A stretch of DNA of 64,000 nt. Source: Staphylococcus petrasii. GTDB taxonomy: Bacteria; Bacillota; Bacilli; Staphylococcales; Staphylococcaceae. Within the stretch, counting starts at the first letter, position 1, and every line of letters starts with the position of its first letter. The stretch lies in NCBI RefSeq assembly GCF_002902565.1, contig NZ_PPRC01000010.1:1-64000 (forward strand). Reading direction: 5' to 3'. A program made the position numbers and the translations under genes. A model generated the notes under the pieces. It did no database searches. It was not told where the DNA came from and worked only from the letters and a program-made list of their open reading frames with translations. This document shows positions 18,419-28,412 of this stretch, in pieces.

Positions 18419-19282
18419 CTAAGCTTTATATTTTTTCTTTAAACTACGGTAAATCTTATTCTTCTTCCAAGTTGACACATAGACGCGTTTATCAAGCGTA
18501 TAGTCTGCTTTTCTCACTTCATTTAAAATGCCTCGATACACTTCAGCAGCTAATTCAATAATCATACGTGATTCTTTATTGTACACCTCTAAATTGTTAA
18601 GTACAGCATCATAGTTATCATCAGCTAACTTGGCATAAAATTCCCAAATACGTTGATAATTCTCTGATGGCTTATCACGCTCGATTTCCTTTTCAATAGA
18701 AACATCAAATTCATTTAGACGTTCAATACTGAAGTAAATACGACCATTACGATAGTCTTCTCCTACATCACGTAAAATATTTGTAAGCTGTAATGCTTCA
18801 CCTAATTGTTTGCCATTATCGTAAGCTTCTTGAGTGGGTGGCGTAGATAAGATTGGAATAAGCAACACGCCGACCGTGCCTGCTACACCGTAACAATAAT
18901 CTAGTAGCCCTTGATCAGTTTCAAACATCTCAAAGTGTTGATCCGCTTCAACAGTGTCAATCAAGTCATAGAGGGCCTGATAATTCATTTGAAAATGTTT
19001 ACTCGTATCGGCAAAAGCCAACATAATCTGTTCATCACTTTCAAAAGTCTCAGGTATACTAGCGTGATTTTCAATTAACTGAACATCACGGCGGATTTTA
19101 TGTAAATACTCAACATCTTGATGTATATCGATACTATCATCAACAATACGACACACGGCATAAATTGCCCACACAGCTTGGCGTTGTTGTTCTGGTAACA
19201 TATCAAAAGCATATGAAAAACTCTTTGAATACTCTTTCATAATTTGATGACAATATTGATAACTTTCCTCTATAGTTCTCAT
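18419..19282 (-). CDS. crtM: Dehydrosqualene synthase CrtM
   Basis: Condenses two farnesyl diphosphates head-to-head to dehydrosqualene (diapophytoene), committing step of staphyloxanthin synthesis. 287 residues, the same as the S. aureus enzyme. Both Mg-diphosphate-binding aspartate motifs are present: DDSID at 48-52 and NILRDVGEDYRNGRIY around 168-183. It lies 21 bases downstream of crtQ and 11 upstream of crtN, in one transcription unit. Confidence 0.97.
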   Translation of the reverse strand: MRTIEESYQYCHQIMKEYSKSFSYAFDMLPEQQRQAVWAIYAVCRIVDDSIDIHQDVEYLHKIRRDVQLIENHASIPETFESDEQIMLAFADTSKHFQMNYQALYDLIDTVEADQHFEMFETDQGLLDYCYGVAGTVGVLLIPILSTPPTQEAYDNGKQLGEALQLTNILRDVGEDYRNGRIYFSIERLNEFDVSIEKEIERDKPSENYQRIWEFYAKLADDNYDAVLNNLEVYNKESRMIIELAAEVYRGILNEVRKADYTLDKRVYVSTWKKNKIYRSLKKKYKA

Positions 19283-19303
19283 GGAGAGCCCCCTGTTTAT
19301 GCG

Positions 19304-20434
19304 TTAATGATTAATATTAAAAGTACGTCCTTTCCATTGTACCGTTTTTGTAAAATGAATATGACGATAAGAATTCATAAAAATGAACATAAATACTAAA
19401 AATAGTATTGGACTTAACATTAAAGATAATATTGAAAACGAGCCAATACGTTTATGTAATTGAATAAATTGTAGCGTAGCTAAGCCGTAGGATAAACTAA
19501 TACGCTTAAAAGAAATAGATTTTGATAAAAAGCTAAGCATTAAGGCAAATGGCATCAGCATATTTCCTATCATCCACATGATAATTAGAATCATAATGCG
19601 TCCCTGTGTTTGAGAGGCACCTACTGCTAAATGTTTGGTCCAGCCTTCAATCAAGCTTCTTGGTCCTTCTTCATACATTCTAAATCCTACATAGTTTTGA
19701 CCTTCATAACAAGTCACCGGCAACCGTTGTTGGTTGAATGCTTCACCTAATGCGAATCCTTCAATAATATGTTTACGTGCATTGTAATGCCCTTGTGTTA
19801 AAGCATAATCCGCTTGGTTCATCACCGTTACAGGCCCGAATGCTAGTGATTGTGGTTCCTTTTTTGCCACACTTGAGAATTGATTCATCCCTACCACCGT
19901 CATTAAATTGAATAAAGCCGATAACTGTTCATATGGCTTTTTAACGGTGTGATACGGTTGAATGCTTAGTAATCCACGATATTGTTGCTTCTCATAACTT
20001 TGTAAGACGGCCTCTAAAGCGTGGTCATTCAATAATACAACGTCTGCATCGATAAACATGACGATATCTGAAGTCGCGTAGTTCACGCCTTGGTAACAAG
20101 CGAAGGATTTCCCGTACCATCTTTTGTTCTTCTCATCTTCAGTTACAGCGTAAACTTTCGCGTCCCATTCTTTCGCGACTCGAACCGTGTCATCTTGCGA
20201 GCCATCATCCATGACGATGACTTCTGCTTGTATCGTTTGTCGCTTCAAACTTTTGAGCAAATGCGGTAACCGTTTGGCTTCATCTCTTGCAGGAATAATA
20301 ATACTGACAGATTGAGAGGCGCTAGCGGTATTCTCTTTTTGAAAATGTAGCAAATGACGACGATTGTACATCAAATATCCACTTAATACAGACGTCCCTA
20401 TCAAGCCGTGCAATAGTGGTTCTAATACTTTCAC
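19304..20434 (-). CDS. crtQ: 4,4'-diaponeurosporenoate glycosyltransferase CrtQ
   Basis: GT2-family membrane glycosyltransferase that esterifies glucose to diaponeurosporenoate. 376 residues; the catalytic domain starts with VSIIIPARDEAKRLPHL and contains the donor-binding MFIDADVVLL, and the C-terminal third carries several transmembrane segments (ILIIMWMIGNMLMPFALML and others). The start is a GTG at 20434, supported by GGAAGGAG eight bases upstream and by the position of the crtP stop codon in the restored frame, 20 bases before. Intact here although the preceding gene is frameshifted. Confidence 0.95.
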   Translation of the reverse strand: MKVLEPLLHGLIGTSVLSGYLMYNRRHLLHFQKENTASASQSVSIIIPARDEAKRLPHLLKSLKRQTIQAEVIVMDDGSQDDTVRVAKEWDAKVYAVTEDEKNKRWYGKSFACYQGVNYATSDIVMFIDADVVLLNDHALEAVLQSYEKQQYRGLLSIQPYHTVKKPYEQLSALFNLMTVVGMNQFSSVAKKEPQSLAFGPVTVMNQADYALTQGHYNARKHIIEGFALGEAFNQQRLPVTCYEGQNYVGFRMYEEGPRSLIEGWTKHLAVGASQTQGRIMILIIMWMIGNMLMPFALMLSFLSKSISFKRISLSYGLATLQFIQLHKRIGSFSILSLMLSPILFLVFMFIFMNSYRHIHFTKTVQWKGRTFNINH

Positions 20435-20454
20435 TAGCGCTTCTCTCCTTCCAT

Positions 20455-21962
20455 TTATTCTTGCAAGCCGCCCTGTTCTCTAGCATTAATTTTATCAGCA
20501 ACTTGTTGCCCACTTAGCGTCACCATTGGCATACCGCCACCAGGATTGACTGAACCACCTACAAAGTAGAGATTCTCAAAATACTGACTTTGTTTAGGGA
20601 ACTTAAAGCCTTTATTTTTTTGCGATCCGCTACAACACCATAAATCGCACCTCTATTTGAAGCATAATGATGCTCAATATCATGCGGTGTCCATATATCT
20701 TCATATACTATATGTTGTCTTAAATTCGTTAAGCCCATTCGCTCTAATTTATCTAATACACGTTCGCGAAATTTACTATATTGTTCTTCGGTAAACGGTT
20801 TATCCTGAATATATGGAATATGCGGTAACACTTTCAAATTCTCATAACCTGCGGGTGCTTGCGTTTTATCCGTTTTGTTACTGTTCACGAGATAAATTGT
20901 TGGATCTTGTGGTAAGACCTTTTCATGAAAGACTTCGTGATAATTACGTTTAGAATCGCTTGAGAATAAGAAATTGTGATGTGCTAATTGCGGATATTCT
21001 TTATCCACGCCTAGATGCATGACATATCCTGAACTTGCAGGTTCAAATGTTTTTTCTAATTTCGCTAGTCTTTTCTCTGAAAAGTGCATCAAGTCACGAT
21101 AGGTAGGAATCACTTCTCTATTAGAAACAATGTAATCTGCATCAACATGATCGCCATTATCTAATCTCACACCTGTCACATGATTAAAATATGTATCAAT
21201 GCTTCGGACATCTATTCCAGTGTGTATCGTTACGCCTTCTTCCCTAGCAAGTTGTTCTAAGGCTTGCGCTAAATGATGAATGCCACCTTTAACGTACCAT
21301 AAACCCTGTTCATATTGCATATGAATGAGTAATGTTAACACTGCCGGCGCGTCATAAGATGAAGATCCTACATATTTAATAAAATAACCCAACATATCTC
21401 TCAATTCTTGTTTTTCAACATATCGATTAATGGCTTCTTGCATTGTTGAAAAGTAATCAACACCTTTTAAAGAATTGAAAGGCCCTTGATATTTAATAAT
21501 TTCGCTTACCGTATCTAAGCCTAATGCAAAATATCCTTCTTCAGTAAAACGATGAATTTTTTCAGCATATTGTAGAAATTGATGTAGCTGTTGGACATCT
21601 TCTTCATTTAAACTTTGATTCATTTGAGACATTATTGTTAAATCTTCATATAAATCAATCACTTCGCCGTTAGTAAAGAAACTTCGCCACTGTAATGGTA
21701 ATCGCTCAATAGTAACGTAATCCGACATTTTTTTATGACTATATCTAAATAAATTTTCAAAGATATAAGGCATAGTAAGAATTGAAGGTCCTAAATCGAA
21801 GCCAAATCCTTCTTCTTCTAGACGATTTACCTTTCCGCCAATATGATTATTCTTCTCATAAAGGTTCGCTTCAAAGCCACTTTGTGCTAAACGAATAGCA
21901 GCTGAAATACCACCTAAACCGCCACCAATAACTATTATTTTTTTCTTAGTCACGATGGGCAC
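20455..21962 (-). pseudogene. crtP: 4,4'-diaponeurosporene oxygenase CrtP, frameshifted
   Basis: CrtP oxidises the terminal methyl of diaponeurosporene to the carboxylate/aldehyde. The N-terminal FAD site [15 protein letters not shown] (from residue 13) and the body are normal, but the frame ends at 20559 after 467 residues with an unrelated tail. One frame over, the expected end is present: [19 protein letters not shown], then [19 protein letters not shown] and a stop at 20455-20457. The shift falls in a run of seven Ts (As in the mRNA) at 20615-20621; one extra base restores a protein of about 502 residues. Without it the C-terminal FAD/substrate segment is lost. It may be a true mutation, slippage-rescued, or a homopolymer sequencing error. 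Confidence 0.9.
20615..20621 (-). other. Frameshift site in crtP (seven-base homopolymer)
   Basis: T7 on the plus strand, A7 in the coding strand, within codons for DRKKNK. Adding one A restores the conserved C-terminus. Confidence 0.85.
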
Positions 21963-22440
21963 CTCTTTTCAATTTTAATTGATACACTTTTTCTAATCTT
22001 GGACGATTATAACGTTGGGTTATTATAATAGGAAGATTCGCTAATACGACATAAGAAACATTAATGATTTTGATATATGTCGGTGCTTTAAGAAACGCTA
22101 GCACAGGCAACATTGATAGCCAATGCACAAATTCAGCACGTCTCATTTCTATTATCATTGTATGTAAATCATTCAATTTAAATGATGTTAATTGTTTTTT
22201 ATTGTATATATTTTGGTTTAACTGACTACCTTCAGGAATGTAATGTTTCCATTTATTAATCTTAAACAAGTCGTTCCATATTTTGCCTTCCTTTTCCCAG
22301 GAAAATGACTTAAAAAGTTGGCTATACTTTGTAAAGAACGTAGGAGGAAGCTTTGTACCTAAAGAAGCTAACGCCATTTGTGTCGTAGACCAATATATAC
22401 TATGAAAAATTCCAAGTTTTAATAGTTTTTTTAATGTCAT
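21946..22440 (-). CDS. crtO: Staphyloxanthin acyltransferase CrtO
   Basis: Final enzyme of staphyloxanthin synthesis, which acylates the glucose C6 position; membrane protein. About 164 residues from the ATG at 22440, matching S. aureus CrtO (165) in length and N-terminus; a GTG at 22452 would sit against the ribosome site. Recognisable landmarks are [36 protein letters not shown] and the C-terminal [15 protein letters not shown]. First gene of the operon, overlapping crtP by 17 bases, and preceded by a sigma-B promoter. Confidence 0.93.
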   Translation of the reverse strand: MTLKKLLKLGIFHSIYWSTTQMALASLGTKLPPTFFTKYSQLFKSFSWEKEGKIWNDLFKINKWKHYIPEGSQLNQNIYNKKQLTSFKLNDLHTMIIEMRRAEFVHWLSMLPVLAFLKAPTYIKIINVSYVVLANLPIIITQRYNRPRLEKVYQLKLKRGAHRD

Positions 22441-22488
22441 TTCGCCCAACACTTTCCTATTATTTCATTTTATACATAGTCTTAATTC

Positions 22489-22514
22489 ATTCCCTATATT
22501 GAAAAAAGCTAAAC
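22489..22514 (-). promoter_or_regulatory. Sigma-B promoter of crtOPQMN
   Basis: GTTTAG (22509-22514), 14 bases, GGGAAT (22489-22494) on the minus strand, close to the sigma-B consensus. The S. aureus crt operon is known to be sigma-B dependent; position about 50 bases before crtO fits. Confidence 0.85.
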
Positions 22515-22532
22515 TCTCTTAAAAATGGGCAT

Positions 22533-22562
22533 AAAAAAAGAGGCCGACTTATGTCGACCTCT
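22533..22562 (-). terminator. Terminator of isaA
   Basis: Arms AGAGGCCGAC / GTCGACCTCT around TTAT, followed on the minus strand by a T7 run. It insulates isaA from the crt operon. Confidence 0.92.
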
Positions 22563-22605
22563 CTTTCCGATAACTCGATGTGCTATCCAGTTATCTTAGT
22601 AAATC

Positions 22606-23325
22606 TTACCACCAACCGTGAGAAGCACGGAAAGCAACTGCGTTATCTAATGAACCGTAACGGCTGTTAGCGTAGTTTACTAAACCTTTAGTTTGTTGAG
22701 CTACTGAACCAGTACCCCATGATTCCATAGTTTGACCTAAACCGTGGTATCCGTTTGGAGATACAGCGTTAGGGTTACCACCTGATTCTGGCATTACGAT
22801 AGCGTTCCAAGCAGCTTCAGTACCACCGTTAGCTAAGAATTGAGCTTTAACTGAACCACCAGTTGATGCTGATGAAGCAGCTGGTGCTGAGTATGTGCTG
22901 TATGATGGAGCTGATACAGTTTTAACTTGAGCGTGGCTAGCTTGTTGGTTAGAGCTTACTGATTGATTAGAACCTTGGTTGTAAGATGCTGAGTAATCAG
23001 TTGCTTGAGATTGTTGAGCTGGAGCAGCTTGAGTAGTTGTAGCTGCAGCTGTGTCAGCAGCACCAGTGTAAGTGTAGTTCCAAGACCAAGTTGAACCGTT
23101 TGAAGTAAAGTTGTATTGGAAACCATCTTTAACGAATGAGATATTGTAAGCGCCAGCTTGAACTGGATGAGAGTTTAATTCAGATGGGTTATTTTGAGCT
23201 AAGTTAGCTAATTGTGCGTAGTTTGAAGTTTGTTCAGATGCGTGTGCACTGTGATCTGTAGTTAATGCATAACCTGTTACTCCTAATGCTACTGCTAATG
23301 ACGAAGCGATAACTGTCTTTTTCAT
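22606..23325 (-). CDS. isaA: IsaA/SceD-family secreted peptidoglycan transglycosylase
   Basis: Secreted lytic-transglycosylase-like protein, 239 residues. The signal peptide [20 protein letters not shown] ends at AHA-S (cleavage after about residue 29). The N-terminal mature part has the family segment [19 protein letters not shown] followed by a W-rich strand, then a low-complexity Ala/Ser/Gln linker (about 85-155), then a lysozyme-like domain with the likely catalytic Glu in [10 protein letters not shown] and GYHGLGQTM. It cleaves or remodels glycan strands during growth. Upstream WalR-type repeats and the long 5' region fit WalKR control known for S. aureus isaA/sceD. Assignment between IsaA and SceD is not certain. 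Confidence 0.88.
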   Translation of the reverse strand: MKKTVIASSLAVALGVTGYALTTDHSAHASEQTSNYAQLANLAQNNPSELNSHPVQAGAYNISFVKDGFQYNFTSNGSTWSWNYTYTGAADTAAATTTQAAPAQQSQATDYSASYNQGSNQSVSSNQQASHAQVKTVSAPSYSTYSAPAASSASTGGSVKAQFLANGGTEAAWNAIVMPESGGNPNAVSPNGYHGLGQTMESWGTGSVAQQTKGLVNYANSRYGSLDNAVAFRASHGWW

Positions 23326-23462
23326 AAAAATAATTCCTCCAAAAATTTAGTTTATATTTTCGATTTGTTAATTTCTTTTGTGTTAATGCGTTTGTGTTTT
23401 TTGTTTAACTTTTGACATTAGCTACTATAACACAAAAAAATACTAATAATATTACGCTTATC

Positions 23463-23477
23463 TTACAAAAAATTACA
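23463..23477 (-). promoter_or_regulatory. Possible WalR half-site pair near isaA promoter
   Basis: Two TTACA elements (23463-23467 and 23473-23477), i.e. TGTAA repeats on the minus strand at ten-base spacing, one base shorter than the WalR consensus. It is just upstream of a plausible -10 TATAGT (23424-23429). Confidence 0.4.
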
Positions 23478-23596
23478 ACAGAGATTATATTTTGTAATAT
23501 TGAAATATTACTGAAGTGTGTTGTAACAATACATTTTTGGGTTTTAAGTTTAAAATTTCATTATAAAATAAGGATTTACATTACTCTTTTAAGAAT

Positions 23597-23613
23597 TTTA
23601 CAATCGTTTTACA
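23597..23613 (-). promoter_or_regulatory. WalR box upstream of isaA
   Basis: TGTAAA-ACGAT-TGTAAA on the minus strand, a perfect match to TGTWAH-N5-TGTWAH. It is about 270 bases from the isaA start, distant for a proximal activator site; the 458-base gap 23326-23783 otherwise holds only the isaA promoter region and the terminator at 23702-23740. Confidence 0.65.
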
Positions 23614-23701
23614 TTATCCGTAATATTACAAATTACGGTTTTGTTACACACCTGTAATATTTCTAACATCTTATTTTTCATTGATTTTTTCTATTTAAAA
23701 C

Positions 23702-23740
23702 AAAAAAATCAAGAAACTATTCTATAAAATAGTCTCTTGA
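23702..23740 (-). terminator. Terminator of polyphosphate phosphotransferase gene
   Basis: Arms TCAAGAAACTATT and AATAGTCTCTTGA with one mismatch, followed on the minus strand by seven Ts. Confidence 0.88.
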
Positions 23741-23783
23741 AATGATTTACTTGGTTTAAAAAAGTAATGTCAACTAGTCACTT

Positions 23784-25208
23784 TTAATAATCTTTAACGC
23801 CCCATAGTACTTTTTCACATTTACGAATAATGTATTTTAATATTTCTATGCGTGATGTTTTTTTATGATCTGCTGGAACAACTAACCAAGGCGCATATGA
23901 TGTATTCGTTTTTTCAATCATATCGTGACTTGCTTCGACATATAAATCCCATTTGTCACGATTACGCCAATCTTCGTCAGTAATCTTCCATTGCTTATCG
24001 ACATTTTGTTCACGATCTTTAAAACGTTTTAATTGTTCATCTTTATCTAATGTAAGGAAGAATTTTAAAAGAATTGCCCCTTCGTCTGTCCACATTTTCT
24101 CAAAAGAATTAATTTCATCGTACGCACGTTGCCATTCCTTTGTAGTCGCAAAGCCTTCAATTCGTTCAACAAGCACACGACCATACCAACTGCGGTCAAA
24201 TAATTCAATATGTCCGCTTCTTGGCATATCTTTCGCAAAACGCCATAAATAATGATGTTTTAGTTCTACATCTGTTGGCGCACTAATTCCATTTACTTCA
24301 TAACCTGTTGGGTCAAGTTTTTCTCTAGTACGTTTAATATTGCCACCTTTACCGGCTGCATCCATACCTTCAAATACTAAGATAAGCGGAATCTTTCTAT
24401 CATATAGCGCAAATTGAATTTCTCGCATACGTTGTTGTAATTCTGTAATTAACTGCTTATATTCATCTTTCGACACTTTATCTACATTAATATCAAATAA
24501 ATCTGTTTTAAAGTCTGGCGTAAATTCACCGTCAACATGCTTTTCTTGTTTTTGATGTTTATCAATCGCATGTTCTAAACGTTCTATTATATGAAGATAC
24601 ATTTTTTCAATCGCATTTTGACGTTCAGTATAATCAATAATCTTCCATTGTTTATCCTTTTTAATAAATTGATGCATATCATCTAAATACGTTTCAGTAG
24701 GTAAGACATTGCCGTATTCTTGTACTTTCCAACGCATTAAAGGATTCTCTTTTGTTTGTTTAATGTGCTCTTGACGTTTTTCTTCATTAATTTCAATGAA
24801 GAATTTAATAATTTCATAGTTATCTTTTTTCAGCATTTTTTCAAAAGAAGCAATCTGTTCTTTCAAAACATCATAATTTTTATATCTATTATGTTTAATT
24901 TCATTCTCACGATAATCTAAATAATGTGAATACCAACTGCGGAAATAAATATTAATATCTCCCTTTGCAGGCAATGTGTTCCAATATTTTTGTAAGAATT
25001 GATATCTTAAATCGTCTGCCTTTGGTGATTGTGTGGCAATAAAGCGCGTATATTTCGCATCAAAGTTTAATAATAATTCATTTGATAAGCGCGTTTTACC
25101 TGAAGCCGGAACCCCTTCAAATAAAATCATGACAGGAATGCCTAATTCATGTGTTTGTCTTGTTAACTCTGCCGTTTTTAGTGCTAATGTTTCGATTTTA
25201 TTAGCCAT
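23784..25208 (-). CDS. pap: Polyphosphate:AMP phosphotransferase (two-domain PPK2)
   Basis: Uses inorganic polyphosphate to phosphorylate nucleoside monophosphate, typically AMP to ADP. About 474 residues from the ATG at 25208 (AAAGGATGG site; a GTG nine codons earlier lacks one). It has two tandem PPK2 domains: the first has a degenerate P-loop, FEGVPASGKTRL, near residue 32; the second has the canonical FEGMDAAGKGGN and the lid-type FDRSWYGRVLVERIEGF. Fused double PPK2 proteins of this length are the PAP subtype, in which the second domain is catalytic. Monocistronic, with own terminator. Cytoplasmic. Confidence 0.92.
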   Translation of the reverse strand: MANKIETLALKTAELTRQTHELGIPVMILFEGVPASGKTRLSNELLLNFDAKYTRFIATQSPKADDLRYQFLQKYWNTLPAKGDINIYFRSWYSHYLDYRENEIKHNRYKNYDVLKEQIASFEKMLKKDNYEIIKFFIEINEEKRQEHIKQTKENPLMRWKVQEYGNVLPTETYLDDMHQFIKKDKQWKIIDYTERQNAIEKMYLHIIERLEHAIDKHQKQEKHVDGEFTPDFKTDLFDINVDKVSKDEYKQLITELQQRMREIQFALYDRKIPLILVFEGMDAAGKGGNIKRTREKLDPTGYEVNGISAPTDVELKHHYLWRFAKDMPRSGHIELFDRSWYGRVLVERIEGFATTKEWQRAYDEINSFEKMWTDEGAILLKFFLTLDKDEQLKRFKDREQNVDKQWKITDEDWRNRDKWDLYVEASHDMIEKTNTSYAPWLVVPADHKKTSRIEILKYIIRKCEKVLWGVKDY

Positions 25209-25376
25209 ATACCATCCATCCTTTTGTTTAATCACTATTTATTTTATTGTAACACTATTTACTCACAAGCTATTTTATAATAATTTTATTTTTCGAAAAA
25301 TAAGGAATCAATAATTGGTCATAAAGACATCATTATCAATTCCTCATAAAAATATTATTTCAAAAAATTTACAGCC

Positions 25377-26435
25377 TTAGCCCATAAATTTATAAATATC
25401 GTTAGTATATAATTTTAAAACTTTACGTAAGACAATATCTAGAATAAATGCAGTTAATAACGGTACTACGAAGAATCCTAATACAATTAAGATAATACTC
25501 ATCATAGCCGAATCCAAATGTAAAAACTTAAATGCACTGATTGGTCCAATCATACCGATGAAACCAAAACCTGCTGATTCTTTTGTACCAGCAATACCAA
25601 TTAAACTTCCGGCGATACCTGAAACTGCTGCCGTAATTAAAATAGGTAACATAATAATTGGATATTTCACCATGTTAGGCATCATCATTTTTACCCCACC
25701 AAAGAAGATAGAAATTGGTACGGCAACACGGTTCACTTGGCTTGTACCAATTAGCAATACCGCTTCAGTAGCTGAAATCCCAATTGAAGCTGATCCAGCA
25801 GCTAGACCTGTAATACCAATCGCAATTGCTATTGCTACCGTTGATAATGGCGAAATAATAATGAAACTAAATACCATTGAAATTAACATACACATTAAGA
25901 CTGGTTGTAATTCAGTGAAACTATTAACCATATTTCCGATACCAGTTGTAATCATATGAACATAAGGTAGAATTAACACACCAATTGTCGCTGATAATCC
26001 ACCCACTACAGTCGGATAAACAATAAGCGCCATACTGCCCACACGTTTTTCAACTAATAAAATTAAAAGTACTGCAATGGCAGCAGTAATCATCGTATTA
26101 ATTAAGTCACCGATACCTGCGATAATCCATGCGCCATTCTTAAATTGAGCAGCGCCACTTCCTACATACGATGCACACGCTACAACAGCGATAGCAAGTG
26201 GCGTCATTTCAAATTTCAAGGCGATAAGTGCACCGATTAAAGCTGGAACGGTAAATTGCATGGCTTGTACAACATGTAGAAATGTCGCAAACACGGGATG
26301 ATGATGCATAAGTGCTTTAAAGATTTCACCTAAAATAGCATTAGGTACTAAACCTACAACGATTCCAATAGCTACCCTGGAAAGTACTCTAAACGTAAAA
26401 TCTCTGACTCCTATTTTTTTAAGCTCTGTTGTCAT
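25377..26435 (-). CDS. PTS EIIC-like multi-pass transporter (PTS_EIIC_2 type)
   Basis: A 352-residue membrane protein with about eight to ten hydrophobic segments and the Gly/Ala-rich loops (GIAGSLIGIAGTKESAGFGF, GSGAAQFKNGAWIIAGIGDL) of the PTS_EIIC_2 family. No IIA or IIB domain is attached or nearby, so phosphotransfer, if any, needs partners elsewhere; substrate unknown. The ribosome site CTTAGGAGG precedes the ATG. No clear terminator is visible between its stop and the pap gene (141 bases), so read-through into pap is possible. Confidence 0.8.
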   Translation of the reverse strand: MTTELKKIGVRDFTFRVLSRVAIGIVVGLVPNAILGEIFKALMHHHPVFATFLHVVQAMQFTVPALIGALIALKFEMTPLAIAVVACASYVGSGAAQFKNGAWIIAGIGDLINTMITAAIAVLLILLVEKRVGSMALIVYPTVVGGLSATIGVLILPYVHMITTGIGNMVNSFTELQPVLMCMLISMVFSFIIISPLSTVAIAIAIGITGLAAGSASIGISATEAVLLIGTSQVNRVAVPISIFFGGVKMMMPNMVKYPIIMLPILITAAVSGIAGSLIGIAGTKESAGFGFIGMIGPISAFKFLHLDSAMMSIILIVLGFFVVPLLTAFILDIVLRKVLKLYTNDIYKFMG

Positions 26436-26644
26436 ATTGAAACCTCCTAAGATGTTGATACACGCTTAAATTAGTGATGATGCATCTTACTATAACATAA
26501 TATCTAAATTTTCAGAATATTTATTTAATCTTTTATTTTTAAATAGTACAATTTAAGCACAAAATGAAGAAACTCAAGTTCAAATATTTAATTTTTTAGC
26601 TCTATTCCTACATTAGATGGGTTTTATTAATAGAAGAAAATAAT

Positions 26645-26687
26645 AAAAAAGAAACGCGTTTCTACTATTATAATAGTAAAAACGCGT
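26645..26687 (-). terminator. Terminator of amino acid permease gene
   Basis: Long stem ACGCGTTT(C)TACTATT / AATAGTA(A)AAACGCGT, followed on the minus strand by TTTCTTTTTTATT. Confidence 0.9.
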
Positions 26688-26706
26688 CAACGTTATTGTC
26701 CATCTT

Positions 26707-28110
26707 CTAATCACCGATTGCTGGGTCTTTTTTTGGTTCATCTAAATCAATGCCTTCTTTACGTTTCTCTTTCTTATAACGTAAGAACATTAAGCATAAT
26801 ACTGCTAACCATGCCGGTGCAACTAACACACCAATTCTGATATCTTTATCTAATGCAAGTACGATAAAGATAAAGACGAAGAACGTTAGAATTAGATATG
26901 CGCTTACTTTACCACCTGGTAATCTAAATTTACTTTGTTCATGTAGTTCTGGTTTATTTTTCAAGAAGCCAAGATACGCAATCATAATAATTGTCCAGAT
27001 GATGATGTTAAGCACGGTAGATACTGTTGTGATATATACGAATACTTCAGTGGCATTTGGAATAACGTAGTTTAATACTACGGCGATAAGTAATAAGCCA
27101 CATGTGATTAAGATTGAGTAGTATGGCACGCCGTGTTTATTCGTTTTTTGCAAAAATGGAGGCGCCTGTTTACGTGTAGCTAAACCATACATTGTTCTAC
27201 TGTCAGCAAAGATACCGCTATTACATGCAGATGCAGCAGCTGTTAATACGACAAAGTTAATGACACCAGCCGCAAATGGAATTCCTACCAATCCAAATAA
27301 TTTTACATATGGGCTGTCAGCTGGATTCAATTTATCCCACGGTACTACTGACATCACGACTGCTAATGAACCGATATAAAAGATTAGAATTCTGTAGGGT
27401 ACATTATTGATCGCTTGTGGAATAGTTTTATGAGGATTTTTCGTTTCCCCAGCCGTAATACCAATTAGCTCAATACCAATGAATGAAAAGATAGCCATTT
27501 GGAATGAAAGTAAGAACCCTGTCATACCGTGTGGGAAGAAACCACCGTGACTCCAAATATTAGATAACTTCGCTGTACCACTTGCTGTATGCATTCCCAT
27601 AACAATCATGACAATCCCTACTACGATTAATGCGATAATTGTCGTTACTTTAATTAATGCGAACCAAAACTCTAATTCCCCAAATATTTTAGCGCTCATT
27701 AAATTTAAAGCCATCAATACTAATACTGTAAATAAAGCCGTTAACCAACTTGGAATAGTCGGCCACCAGAAATTCACATACTTCGCAACTGCAGTTACCT
27801 CTGCCATACCTGCTACGATCCAAGTAAACCAGTACGTCCAACCTACAATAAATCCCGCTAATGGTCCGATATACTGATGCGCAATATCGGCAAATGATTT
27901 AAATCCTAAATTCGAAAGAAGCATCTCTCCCATTGCTCTCATGAATAAGAATAATACCAAACCTACAACAATGTAAGTTAATAAGATTGATGGTCCAGCC
28001 AAATGAATTGATTGACCTGCCCCTAAAAATAACCCTGTACCTATTGCGCCGCCAATTGCAATTAATTGAATATGCCTATTAGACAATCCTCTTTGTAGTT
28101 TATCTTCCAT
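26707..28110 (-). CDS. APC-superfamily amino acid permease (CycA/AapA-like)
   Basis: Twelve-helix amino acid/proton symporter of the AAT family, 467 residues from the ATG at 28110 (GGAGAAG site six bases upstream; an earlier in-frame start 34 codons upstream would add a non-conserved tail). The N-terminus NRHIQLIAIGGAIGTGLFLGAG is the family signature in TM1, and GWTYWFTW and MAIFSFIGIELIGITAGE are conserved. It resembles D-serine/D-alanine/glycine and related transporters; specificity is not readable. The 300-base region up to the divergent NUDIX gene contains a weak CodY-like motif at 28259-28273 (12 of 15). Confidence 0.88.
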   Translation of the reverse strand: MEDKLQRGLSNRHIQLIAIGGAIGTGLFLGAGQSIHLAGPSILLTYIVVGLVLFLFMRAMGEMLLSNLGFKSFADIAHQYIGPLAGFIVGWTYWFTWIVAGMAEVTAVAKYVNFWWPTIPSWLTALFTVLVLMALNLMSAKIFGELEFWFALIKVTTIIALIVVGIVMIVMGMHTASGTAKLSNIWSHGGFFPHGMTGFLLSFQMAIFSFIGIELIGITAGETKNPHKTIPQAINNVPYRILIFYIGSLAVVMSVVPWDKLNPADSPYVKLFGLVGIPFAAGVINFVVLTAAASACNSGIFADSRTMYGLATRKQAPPFLQKTNKHGVPYYSILITCGLLLIAVVLNYVIPNATEVFVYITTVSTVLNIIIWTIIMIAYLGFLKNKPELHEQSKFRLPGGKVSAYLILTFFVFIFIVLALDKDIRIGVLVAPAWLAVLCLMFLRYKKEKRKEGIDLDEPKKDPAIGD

Positions 28111-28412
28111 AGTCTTCTTCTCCATCCTATGGAGTAAGCTATTCAGTTTGATAAATTCTAGATGTACAGTTAAACAACATACCCCTTTGTTTTTTAAAAT
28201 GCTGAGTAACAAGTAACTTTTTGAATATTTATACTTCTTTGTTAAATAATATACTTTAATTTGTCTGAAAAATCAAATTATTTATAGTGAAGAATTGTCT
28301 TTCTATTTCAGAAAAAAACGATATAATTAATTTTACTATTATATAAAAAATAAATAATATATGTATTGGTTAGTGTGAGTTATGGATTACTTTATAAAGG
28401 AGGTTCAAGAAA

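Noticed and set aside
28300..28330. CodY site before the NUDIX gene (CTATTTCAGAAAAAA)
   Set aside because: Five mismatches to the 15-base consensus; too weak in AT-rich DNA.
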